Of a stretch of DNA of 6,676 nucleotides, positions 1 to 6,084 are shown piece by piece. The notes below the pieces were generated by a model. It was not told the DNA's origin. It ran no database searches and worked only from the letters and a program-made list of their open reading frames with translations. The position numbers and the translations under genes are program-made. The first letter of the stretch is position 1; each line of letters begins with the position of its first letter. The stretch is from Candidatus Heimdallarchaeota archaeon (GTDB taxonomy: Archaea; Asgardarchaeota; Heimdallarchaeia; JABLTI01): positions 1-6,676 of the forward strand of contig DAOVHJ010000148.1 of assembly GCA_030671945.1 (NCBI GenBank), read 5' to 3'.

Positions 1-1
1 A

Positions 2-64
2 GTAACAAATTCACTTTTAATTTTACTAATTATTCTTTTGCTTTCTGCTTTTATTCAAGGAGAA
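2..64 (+). other. Signal peptide hydrophobic core (start not in window)
   Basis: The codons from base 2 read a run of about 14 Leu/Ile/Ser/Ala residues, followed by AFIQG and then a polar mature sequence starting around GEKVVSF. This is the h-region and likely cleavage zone of a Sec signal peptide or signal anchor. No basic n-region is visible, so the start codon and its ribosome site are probably a few codons to the left of the window. Confidence 0.7.
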
Positions 65-1750
65 AAAGTGGTTTCATTTACAAATTTCGATACCGGATTT
101 GAGAGTCCCTTAAATCCTGAATACATTGTTTATTGGACTCTTCCAGAAGTTGTCTCTACTGAAAGCTCTTTAAGATCATTACGACCGGCTATTGCTGTAG
201 ACTCCAATGATAACGTTCACGTTGTTTGGCACGATCTTACTGCTTACAGTGGGTCAGGTGGAGATGAAGACATTTTTTACAAGTGTTGGAATGCTACTAC
301 TGAATTATGGTCTACAACCTTGGTTTTATCTGATAGTAGTGGTGGTGCTTCAATTGCTCCTGAAATAGCGACTGACGAGCTTGGCAATGTTCATGTTGCT
401 TGGCGTGATGTAACTGGTCTTTTGTCATCAGGCGGGGATGCTGATGTGTTCTATAGATTATGGAATATTACTACTGGTTCATGGAGCTCAATTGAGCTTG
501 TTTCATCTGAAAGCACAAATAATATGAATTGGTTAAGTATTGCAGCAAAAGGGGGGGAAGCTTTTGTTGTTTGGCAAGATCCAACTAATTACCTTGCATC
601 AGGATCCGATACTGACCTATTATTTAAGATGAGACAACTTGGAGGAACTTGGACAACTGCTGAAGTTGTTTCCACAGAAAGTTGGGCTATTTCTCGTTTT
701 CCGGCTATTGCAGTCGATAATGAGACCAACATTCATGTTTCTTGGGACGATGGTTCAAATTATGCTAGTGCAGGAACAGATCAAGATGTATTTTACAAGT
801 ACCGAAATTCAACCACTGGTTTGTGGACAACAACAGAAGTCATCTCAACAGAAAGCGGGAGTTTTTCTGAAAGATCCAGCATTATTGTTGATGGATTTGG
901 TAACAAACACATTACGTGGTTCGATGGTTCTAATTATTTAAGCTCTGGTACCGATCATGATATTTTCTATAAACATTGGAATGCTTCCACCTCAACTTGG
1001 ACTACAACAGAGGTTATTTCCACTGAGAGTACTTTGAATTCTGATGTACCAGCAATAACGGTCAATAAAAATGGTGATGTACTCATTTTTTGGTTTGATG
1101 CTACGAATTATTTAGGGGCTGGGGTAGATCAAGATATTTTCTACAAATATTGGAATGCAACCAACAATGTTTGGAGTAGTGCAAAAGTAATAACTGATGG
1201 TATAGCTGATGATTCTTGGCGACCAGAAGTTGCTATTGATTCTGATGAAAGAATCCACGTTGTTTGGATTGACCGAACTAACAACTATGGAGGATCCGGT
1301 AGTGATATTGATATTTTATACTCAAAAGGTCTAGATTACATGATTTTAGCAGATCTTGATTTTATCTCAAGACCAACTGATCTTACATATGAAGTTGGTT
1401 CTATTGGAAATATTTTGTCTTGGATAGTCTCTGATGAAAACATTTCTGTGCCAACTTATGCTATTTATCACAATGGAACCGAATTAATTAATGATACTTG
1501 GATATCAAATGATCCAATTGGTTTTAGCGTAGATGATTTAGCTATTGGAAATTATACCTATAATTTTGTTGCAGTGGATGGCAATGGTGAAATGATAACT
1601 GATGAAGTTGAAGTAAGTGTTATTCTTGAATCTATAAGATATCCGTGGGTAGACACTTTAGCTAAAGGTTTTATTGGATTCTTCGTAGCTGGAAGTGCTG
1701 TTTTTGTTACAACACTTTTCGTAATAGTAGTTAAGAGGAGAAAGCAATGA
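2..1750 (+). CDS. Secreted, membrane-anchored seven-repeat beta-propeller protein with Ig-like domain (5' partial)
   Basis: This is probably a cell-surface protein; no enzymatic activity can be assigned. The frame is open to the left edge. Its first visible residues (VTNSLLILLIILLLSAFIQG) look like the hydrophobic core of a signal peptide. A TTG at 38 would cut that core in half, and the GTG at 2 lacks a basic N-region and any visible ribosome site, so the true start probably lies upstream. Counting from base 2 (582 residues), seven repeats of 56-58 residues span 45 to about 446. An Ig/FN3-like domain spans about 454-543, a membrane helix 556-577, and the tail is KRRKQ. Each repeat carries a pattern like 'AVD..NVHVVW.D', then 'G.D.DIFYK.WN.TT..W'. 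The repeats resemble sialidase/BNR-type propeller blades but lack a clear Asp-box. There are no CxxCH heme motifs. The stop overlaps the next gene by four bases. The fold and surface location are fairly secure; the ligand is unknown. Confidence 0.85.
   Translation, partial: VTNSLLILLIILLLSAFIQGEKVVSFTNFDTGFESPLNPEYIVYWTLPEVVSTESSLRSLRPAIAVDSNDNVHVVWHDLTAYSGSGGDEDIFYKCWNATTELWSTTLVLSDSSGGASIAPEIATDELGNVHVAWRDVTGLLSSGGDADVFYRLWNITTGSWSSIELVSSESTNNMNWLSIAAKGGEAFVVWQDPTNYLASGSDTDLLFKMRQLGGTWTTAEVVSTESWAISRFPAIAVDNETNIHVSWDDGSNYASAGTDQDVFYKYRNSTTGLWTTTEVISTESGSFSERSSIIVDGFGNKHITWFDGSNYLSSGTDHDIFYKHWNASTSTWTTTEVISTESTLNSDVPAITVNKNGDVLIFWFDATNYLGAGVDQDIFYKYWNATNNVWSSAKVITDGIADDSWRPEVAIDSDERIHVVWIDRTNNYGGSGSDIDILYSKGLDYMILADLDFISRPTDLTYEVGSIGNILSWIVSDENISVPTYAIYHNGTELINDTWISNDPIGFSVDDLAIGNYTYNFVAVDGNGEMITDEVEVSVILESIRYPWVDTLAKGFIGFFVAGSAVFVTTLFVIVVKRRKQ
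134..1345 (+). repeat. Seven tandem propeller-blade repeats (protein level)
   Basis: The repeats begin at a conserved Trp codon at 134, 308, 482, 650, 824, 998 and 1172. Six spacings can be measured: 174 bases (58 codons) in all but the third, which is 168. The last repeat ends near 1345. The consensus is W(S/T)(S/T).EV(V/I)STES, a hydrophobic strand ending in VVW.D, a Gly/Ser-rich loop, D.D(I/V)FYK.WN.TT. The D.D pair is present in all seven. Repeats 4-6 are closest to one another; repeat 3 is the most diverged and the shortest. The count of seven matches a closed seven-bladed propeller. DNA identity between repeats is only moderate, so they are not a recent expansion. Confidence 0.85.
1361..1630 (+). 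other. Ig/FN3-like domain between propeller and membrane anchor
   Basis: Residues about 454-543 (counted from base 2) begin with 'SRPTDLTYEVGS', continue through 'LSWIVSD' and 'YAIYHNGTEL', and end with 'GNYTYNFVAVDGNG' and 'DEVEVSV'. The strand pattern and the conserved Trp and Tyr fit a small beta-sandwich of the kind found as stalks next to the membrane in archaeal surface proteins. It carries sequons NIS, NGT, NDT and NYT, in keeping with an exposed, possibly glycosylated stalk. Confidence 0.65.
1667..1732 (+). other. C-terminal transmembrane anchor
   Basis: The 22 residues from GFIGFFVAG to LFVIVV are uniformly hydrophobic and are followed by the basic tail KRRKQ and the stop. With the N-terminal signal sequence this predicts a type I topology: propeller and Ig-like domain outside, five residues inside. 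Confidence 0.85.
1735..1740 (+). promoter_or_regulatory. Ribosome binding site inside the end of the propeller gene
   Basis: GAGGAG lies six bases before the ATG at 1747, within the last codons of the upstream gene. With the ATGA overlap at 1747-1750 this fixes the start of the membrane protein and points to translational coupling. Confidence 0.75.
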
Positions 1751-2292
1751 AGTTCAGAGTCACATTTCATAGAGTTGTTGCTTGGTGGTTAGGAATCTTC
1801 TCTATTCTCACAATTCTAAGTGGGTATGCTGCTTCAAGAAAATGGTTTACAAATCGAGAATTTATGGTTGATGCTCATATTGTTCTTAAATGGAGTTTTG
1901 TTGTGTTATTTCTTATTCATATTATTTACACGTTAGCTTTTGTTAGAATTGGTAAAGCGATCAGAAGAAATCCTGGCAAACATAAAGTAAGAGTTGTTCA
2001 GGGGGTCTCCAAATGGCTTGTATTAGCTTTCGGTTTCTTAATTATTCTAACAGGTTTCAGTCAATATGAGTGGACCGGAGCTGTTTTTCATAAGTGGTTG
2101 CCTTTCTGGGTTCACAAAGTATTCGATGTTGGATTAACAATCTCAATCATTGTCCATACTATGGCAGGAGTCAAAATTATTTCTAAACGAAATAAAATTG
2201 AAAAAGTATGGATTGATGTTCTCATTTGGATAGTTGGAATTGCTCTTATGGCTGGAATCATTTTCCTAGAAGTAACAATGAATTTGTCGTGA
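1747..2292 (+). CDS. Five-helix membrane protein, probable b-type (diheme) cytochrome
   Basis: This 181-residue integral membrane protein has helices at about 12-30, 45-67, 88-106, 122-144 and 154-176. Helix 2 carries H44 and H58, and helix 4 carries H123 and H137. Both pairs are 14 residues apart, the spacing of the axial heme ligands in respiratory cytochrome b. Other histidines are H8, H79 and H115. Helices 1-2 and 3-4 align as an internal duplication: a Trp-Leu start, then 'ILSG' or 'ILTG', then His, then 'IHIIYTLAFVRI' or 'VHTMAGVKI'. Basic loops at 68-89 and 146-153 place the N-terminus inside, so H44 and H123 lie near the outer face. The ATG at 1747 overlaps the propeller gene's stop. 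Family knowledge suggests a small cytochrome b561/DUF4405-like protein. Heme binding is inferred; no soluble redox partner is encoded nearby except possibly the flavin-type protein further downstream. It could instead be a non-heme membrane protein. Confidence 0.6.
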   Translation: MKFRVTFHRVVAWWLGIFSILTILSGYAASRKWFTNREFMVDAHIVLKWSFVVLFLIHIIYTLAFVRIGKAIRRNPGKHKVRVVQGVSKWLVLAFGFLIILTGFSQYEWTGAVFHKWLPFWVHKVFDVGLTISIIVHTMAGVKIISKRNKIEKVWIDVLIWIVGIALMAGIIFLEVTMNLS

Positions 2293-2299
2293 TTTTTTT
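2293..2299 (+). terminator. T7 tract, possible archaeal terminator
   Basis: Seven consecutive T residues directly follow the TGA of the membrane protein gene. Oligo-T tracts without a hairpin commonly end transcription in archaea. A plausible promoter follows before the ABC genes, which supports a boundary here. Confidence 0.35.
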
Positions 2300-2352
2300 A
2301 AGAGAAGGTGTACACAAACGTATCATGAGAAAAGAATTAATTAATTAACAAA

Positions 2353-2360
2353 CTTTTAAA
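2353..2360 (+). promoter_or_regulatory. Candidate TATA box for the ABC exporter genes
   Basis: CTTTTAAA, preceded by A-rich sequence as a possible BRE, is centred about 47 bases before the ATG at 2404. A start site about 25 bases downstream would leave a leader just long enough to hold the ribosome site at 2393. A second similar box (CTTTTAAAT, 2372-2380) is too close to leave room for that site. The 111-base gap also holds the palindromes GTGTACAC (2308-2315) and AATTAATTAATT (2335-2346), which could be regulator sites or chance. Confidence 0.35.
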
Positions 2361-2392
2361 GTGATGTTTTTCTTTTAAATCTGTCTTTAATC

Positions 2393-2399
2393 GAGGAAA
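2393..2399 (+). promoter_or_regulatory. Ribosome binding site for the first ABC subunit
   Basis: GAGGAAA sits a few bases before ATG 2404. A second in-frame ATG at 2407 is also within reach, so the start is uncertain by one codon. Confidence 0.6.
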
Positions 2400-2403
2400 G
2401 TGC

Positions 2404-4185
2404 ATGATGAGTATCAATAAGTCGAAAACGCAGAATTCCTATGTAAAATGGTTTTTTGTTCATGTCTTGAATCATAAACTGCAATTCACACTAAATTTCA
2501 TTGGGATTATTGCAGTCTGTCTCACGCGGACGTTTATCCCTAGATACATAGGAACGATAACTGATTCGATTATTAACCAAGATTTTTCTAGATCGCTCTT
2601 ATATACAATTTTGATTCTTCTAGGTTTTTACTTCCTCACAAATATTTTGGAATACACTACTTGGATGATTGGACACCAATTAGGTTCCAAATCTGAGCAA
2701 TCTATGCGTAAAGAGTTTTTCGAGAATGTTCAGAATAAACCCCTAAGTTTTCATGATGGCATTAAAACAGGTGATTTACAAGCGTTAGCAACCAATGATC
2801 TCCGTGTAGTTAATACCTTAATTGCACACGGGTCATTTTACATTTATCCCTTTGTACAAGGCATTATTACTCTTGTACAAATTAATACTTTTAATTGGAT
2901 GATGGGATTAGTTCTTGTACCTTTTTTGGGATTATATGTCCTATTTGTTTTGCGTTATCGAAAGCATTTGCTTCCTTACTCAAAAGAGTCTTTAACCAGG
3001 CACGCAGCTGTAACGGTCTCTTTACAAGAAAGTCTGAATAGTGTCCAAGTTGCAAAGGCTTTTTGCGCAGAGGAGTTCGAATATAAAAAGTTTAGAAAGT
3101 CGGTTCAAGAATTTAGAAAGAATAGATTAGGCGAAATAAGAATTCAAGCCCGTTTTTATCCTTTATTGACTCTTTACGCTGCCATAGGTATATCTGCTGT
3201 TGCTGGAACTCTTTTAGTCATCTATGGGCTAATGTCAATAGGGCAATTAGCTGCTGTGCTTCTTTTATTGGGTGCTCTTATTATGCCTACCAATATGATT
3301 TTCTGGGCTACCAGAGATATGATCAGAGGATTTGGTGCAAGTGAGAGGCTCCATAACATTATTTCAAAAGGTAAAGTAGAACTATTGCCTGCCGAGAAAA
3401 CTGATTATTCAAATGTCCTCAAAGGAGCAATTGAATTCCAAAATGTTTCATTCACCTATAACAATAGTAATGTCAAGAGTATCCAAGTGTTAAAGAATTT
3501 GAGCTTTAAAATCAAACCAAATCAACGAGTCGCATTAGTTGGTCCAACGGGTTGTGGAAAAACAACGTTAGCTAAGCTATTGTTAAGATTATACGATCCC
3601 CAAGAGGGAACGATTTTACTGGATGGCAAACCAATACAAGAGTATCCTTTAGAAATGGTTCGGCAAAATGTATCCCTAATTGAGCAAGATATTTACTTAT
3701 TCTCTCAAACTATTGAAGAGAATATTAAATTTGGTTTTCCTGACGCATCAGAAGAAAAGGTAGTAGAAGTATCTAAATTAGCTCAGGCACATGATTTTAT
3801 CAGTAATTTTGACAAAGGGTATGATACTATAGTTGGAGAACGAGGAACTACTCTTTCAGGGGGAGAAAAGCAGCGTGTTGCCATTGCTCGTGCTTTCCTT
3901 ACTAATCCCGATATTTTAATTCTAGATGATTCGATGAGTGCAATAGACAGTGAAACTGAGGAAAAGATTGGCAAAGCAATCAAGAACATCTTAGAAAATC
4001 GAACCACTTTGATAATTACTCATCGTTTGCATACAATTCGAACCTCCGATTTAATTCTCGTTATGAAAAATGGAGAAATTGTTGCTCAAGGGCAGCATGA
4101 TAATCTATTAAAAACTTCTAAAGATTACAGGAAGGTCTTTGGAATGCATGTCGCAGATGCAAAAATGACTCGGGAGGTAAACTAG
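2404..4185 (+). CDS. ABC exporter half-transporter, subunit with degenerate Walker B (Asp for Glu)
   Basis: This is a type IV (type I exporter fold) ABC half-transporter of 593 residues, the usual length. Membrane helices lie at about 27-50, 64-88, 143-161, 163-184, 252-276 and 279-301, followed by an ATP-binding domain from about 340. Visible motifs are the A-loop Tyr352, Walker A GPTGCGKTT (380-388), Q-loop Gln428, X-loop VGERG, signature LSGGE (484-488), Walker B ILILD ending at Asp508, D-loop SAID (512-515) and switch His540. The residue after Walker B, normally the catalytic Glu, is Asp509 (codon 3928-3930). This is a hallmark of the degenerate-site subunit in heterodimeric exporters such as TM287/288 and BmrCD. 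Its stop abuts the start of the next gene, its likely partner. The substrate cannot be read from the sequence; lipid, drug or peptide export are all possible. Confidence 0.93.
   Translation: MMSINKSKTQNSYVKWFFVHVLNHKLQFTLNFIGIIAVCLTRTFIPRYIGTITDSIINQDFSRSLLYTILILLGFYFLTNILEYTTWMIGHQLGSKSEQSMRKEFFENVQNKPLSFHDGIKTGDLQALATNDLRVVNTLIAHGSFYIYPFVQGIITLVQINTFNWMMGLVLVPFLGLYVLFVLRYRKHLLPYSKESLTRHAAVTVSLQESLNSVQVAKAFCAEEFEYKKFRKSVQEFRKNRLGEIRIQARFYPLLTLYAAIGISAVAGTLLVIYGLMSIGQLAAVLLLLGALIMPTNMIFWATRDMIRGFGASERLHNIISKGKVELLPAEKTDYSNVLKGAIEFQNVSFTYNNSNVKSIQVLKNLSFKIKPNQRVALVGPTGCGKTTLAKLLLRLYDPQEGTILLDGKPIQEYPLEMVRQNVSLIEQDIYLFSQTIEENIKFGFPDASEEKVVEVSKLAQAHDFISNFDKGYDTIVGERGTTLSGGEKQRVAIARAFLTNPDILILDDSMSAIDSETEEKIGKAIKNILENRTTLIITHRLHTIRTSDLILVMKNGEIVAQGQHDNLLKTSKDYRKVFGMHVADAKMTREVN
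4172..4178 (+). promoter_or_regulatory. Strong ribosome binding site for the second ABC subunit
   Basis: GGGAGGT lies inside the last codons of the first subunit gene, seven bases before ATG 4186. The stop TAG (4183-4185) directly abuts that ATG, so translation of the two subunits is likely coupled. Confidence 0.75.
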
Positions 4186-5985
4186 ATGGGACTCTTCAGA
4201 AGCTCTATGAGAGAAAAGCATGAGCGAAGCTATAGTGATAGAGAGTTGTTCAGAAGGTACATCAAGCGACTTGCTTCTTATAGAAAAAATATTATGCTAA
4301 TAGCTTTATTCATAGTCATTCAAGCAATTGCTACAGTAGCTTTACCTGCACTAATTCGTTACTTAACCAACGAGTTAGATGGAGGTAGTCCAGATCTTGT
4401 ATTCACTATTCTTGCTGCTGCAGGATTTTTATTATTGTATATAATCAATTGGATTGCATTCTCTCTACAACAAATGCAATCCGGAAAATATGTTCCATTC
4501 TTCTTAGAAGAAATGCGTCTTGATTTATTTAAAAAACTACAAGAGCAAGACATGACTTTCTTTGATGAGTATATGAGTGGTAAATTAAACAGCATTATTG
4601 TAAATGATACATTAGATTTCAGTAGCACTGCAATCCTCATTAGTAACACCATTGGTAGTATTGTTATTAGCATTTGTACCTTGGGAATAATTTTTTACTT
4701 CAATTGGATTCTCGCCTTAATTACAGTTGCAGCTATCCCAGCATTATTCTTACTAATGTTTCTTCTTCGTCGTCTTGCTAAACGAGTGAGCAAAAATTAT
4801 CGAGAAGCTATTAGTAGTGTAAATTCTGCTATGGTTGAAGCAATTGAAGGGATTCAAGTATCCAAAAGCTTTGGCCAAGAACTCAACATAGTCAGTCAAT
4901 TTGAAGATGTTAATCAAAACTATTTCAGTGCATGGATGAAATTAACTGCTACTACTCATTTCTGGAGACCATTACTTAATACAATTACTTCTATCATTCT
5001 CTGTCTTGTGTTATACTTTGGAATAGACATGAATATCTCAGTTGACATTTTGATTATGTTTGTTTTATACGTTCAAACTTTCTTTAGACCGGTATTACAA
5101 CTAGCGAGATTCTTCCCGGAATTAAGTGCTGGAATGGCTGCTTTTGAACGAATCCTAAGTATATTCGATAGCGAACCAAACGTTAAGCAGAAAAGAAATG
5201 CTCAACCTATTGATGATATTAAAGAAAATATTCAGTTCAAAAACGTAAATTTCTGGTATGATCGAGACAATGTAGTCTTTGAAAAACTCAATTTAACTAT
5301 TCGTAAAGGAGAGAAACTCGCGATAGTTGGTCATACTGGAAGTGGCAAGACATCTTTAGTTTCCTTACTTTCTCGCTACTATGAATATCAAGGCGGGGAC
5401 ATCCTAATCGATGAACAAAGTATCCGCAATTATACCTTAGATTCTTACAGAAAGCTATATGGAAAGGTAGAGCAGGATGTTTATTTGTTCCCTGGTTCCA
5501 TAAAAGAAAATATCCGCTTTGGAAGAAAAGATGTAACGGATGAAGATATCTGGCGTGTTTTAGACATCGTACAAGCTAGTGAATTTGTTCACAGATTTCC
5601 CAATGGGTTAGAAACAATTATTGGTTCTCGAGGACGCGATCTTTCGGTTGGTCAAAGGCAACTAATCAGTTTTGCACGAGCAATTCTCTTGAATCCCAAA
5701 ATTCTCATTTTAGACGAAGCTACCTCGAGTGTAGATGCTTTCACGGAAGCGATGATTCAAGAAGCCTTAGGGAAAATGCTTGAGGACCGAACAGCTATCA
5801 TTGTTGCTCATCGATTAAGTACTATTGTCAATGTTGATCGAATTATCGTTATGGATAATGGTGCTATTGTAGAGGAAGGAACACATGAGGAACTGCTTGA
5901 TCTTCAAGGAAAATATGCTTCACTTTACAATCAATATTTCGTTCATCAAACTCTTGATTGGCAGGAACAATCTTACTCAAAGTAA
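4186..5985 (+). CDS. ABC exporter half-transporter, subunit with non-canonical signature (LSVGQ)
   Basis: This is the second half-transporter (599 residues). Membrane helices lie at about 35-58, 71-92, 149-171, 173-195, 260-280 and 285-308, with an ATP-binding domain from about 346. Motifs are the A-loop Tyr358, Walker A GHTGSGKTS (382-390), Q-loop Gln430, signature LSVGQ (486-490, V488 in place of Gly), Walker B ILILD ending at Asp510 with an intact catalytic Glu511, D-loop SSVD (514-517) and switch His542. The X-loop reads GSRG where the partner has GERG, so its Glu is also lost. Its Walker A/B pairs with the partner's intact signature to give the competent site. Its altered signature pairs with the partner's Asp509 to give the degenerate site. 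It resembles bacterial and archaeal multidrug-type heterodimers (MdlB, YheH, LmrD-like). The start is set by the ribosome site at 4172. Confidence 0.93.
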   Translation: MGLFRSSMREKHERSYSDRELFRRYIKRLASYRKNIMLIALFIVIQAIATVALPALIRYLTNELDGGSPDLVFTILAAAGFLLLYIINWIAFSLQQMQSGKYVPFFLEEMRLDLFKKLQEQDMTFFDEYMSGKLNSIIVNDTLDFSSTAILISNTIGSIVISICTLGIIFYFNWILALITVAAIPALFLLMFLLRRLAKRVSKNYREAISSVNSAMVEAIEGIQVSKSFGQELNIVSQFEDVNQNYFSAWMKLTATTHFWRPLLNTITSIILCLVLYFGIDMNISVDILIMFVLYVQTFFRPVLQLARFFPELSAGMAAFERILSIFDSEPNVKQKRNAQPIDDIKENIQFKNVNFWYDRDNVVFEKLNLTIRKGEKLAIVGHTGSGKTSLVSLLSRYYEYQGGDILIDEQSIRNYTLDSYRKLYGKVEQDVYLFPGSIKENIRFGRKDVTDEDIWRVLDIVQASEFVHRFPNGLETIIGSRGRDLSVGQRQLISFARAILLNPKILILDEATSSVDAFTEAMIQEALGKMLEDRTAIIVAHRLSTIVNVDRIIVMDNGAIVEEGTHEELLDLQGKYASLYNQYFVHQTLDWQEQSYSK

Positions 5986-6084
5986 CCATGAATTTGTGAA
6001 CCTGAAATTATCAATTATTTCATTATTTCTTTTCCATAAACCTAATATCCTTTGTTATTTTACTTTTAGATTGGAGGGAATCAC
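5986..6084 (+). promoter_or_regulatory. T-rich gap with possible terminator and weak promoter
   Basis: The 99 bases after the second ABC gene are rich in T on this strand (notably 6011-6033), which could end the ABC transcript. An AT element, CCATAAACC (6034-6042), lies about 47 bases before the ATG at 6085 and would be correctly placed as a TATA-like box for a short leader. The match is weak and read-through from the ABC genes is equally possible. Confidence 0.25.
6073..6078 (+). promoter_or_regulatory. Ribosome binding site for the split-barrel protein
   Basis: GGAGGG ends six bases before ATG 6085 and fixes that start. Confidence 0.75.

Noticed and set aside
639..941. Open frame of about 100 codons on the + strand
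   Set aside because: It lies wholly inside the propeller gene in another frame, has no ribosome site and reads as a low-complexity shadow of the repeats.
824..1171. PQQ-enzyme-like repeat ('N.TTG..W') in the blades
   Set aside because: The turn N-x-T-T-G-x-W superficially resembles the tryptophan-docking motif of PQQ dehydrogenases, but the A-x-D part and the eight-blade pattern are missing, and only some blades have the Gly.
2..1750. Propeller protein as an outer multiheme c-type cytochrome
   Set aside because: There is no CxxCH motif; only one Cys is visible in the propeller, so it cannot be a c-type electron carrier.
2335..2348. AATTAATTAATTAA as an origin or attachment site
   Set aside because: It is a short AT repeat in AT-rich DNA, with no iterons, integrase or tRNA gene nearby; it is kept only as part of the regulatory gap.
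3783..4007. Open frame on the - strand antisense to the first ABC ATP-binding domain
   Set aside because: It opposes highly conserved signature and Walker B codons; there is no separate promoter or ribosome site.
4359..4673. Open frame of about 104 codons on the - strand
   Set aside because: It is antisense to the membrane domain of the second ABC subunit; its composition is that of a reverse-complement shadow and no family is recognisable.
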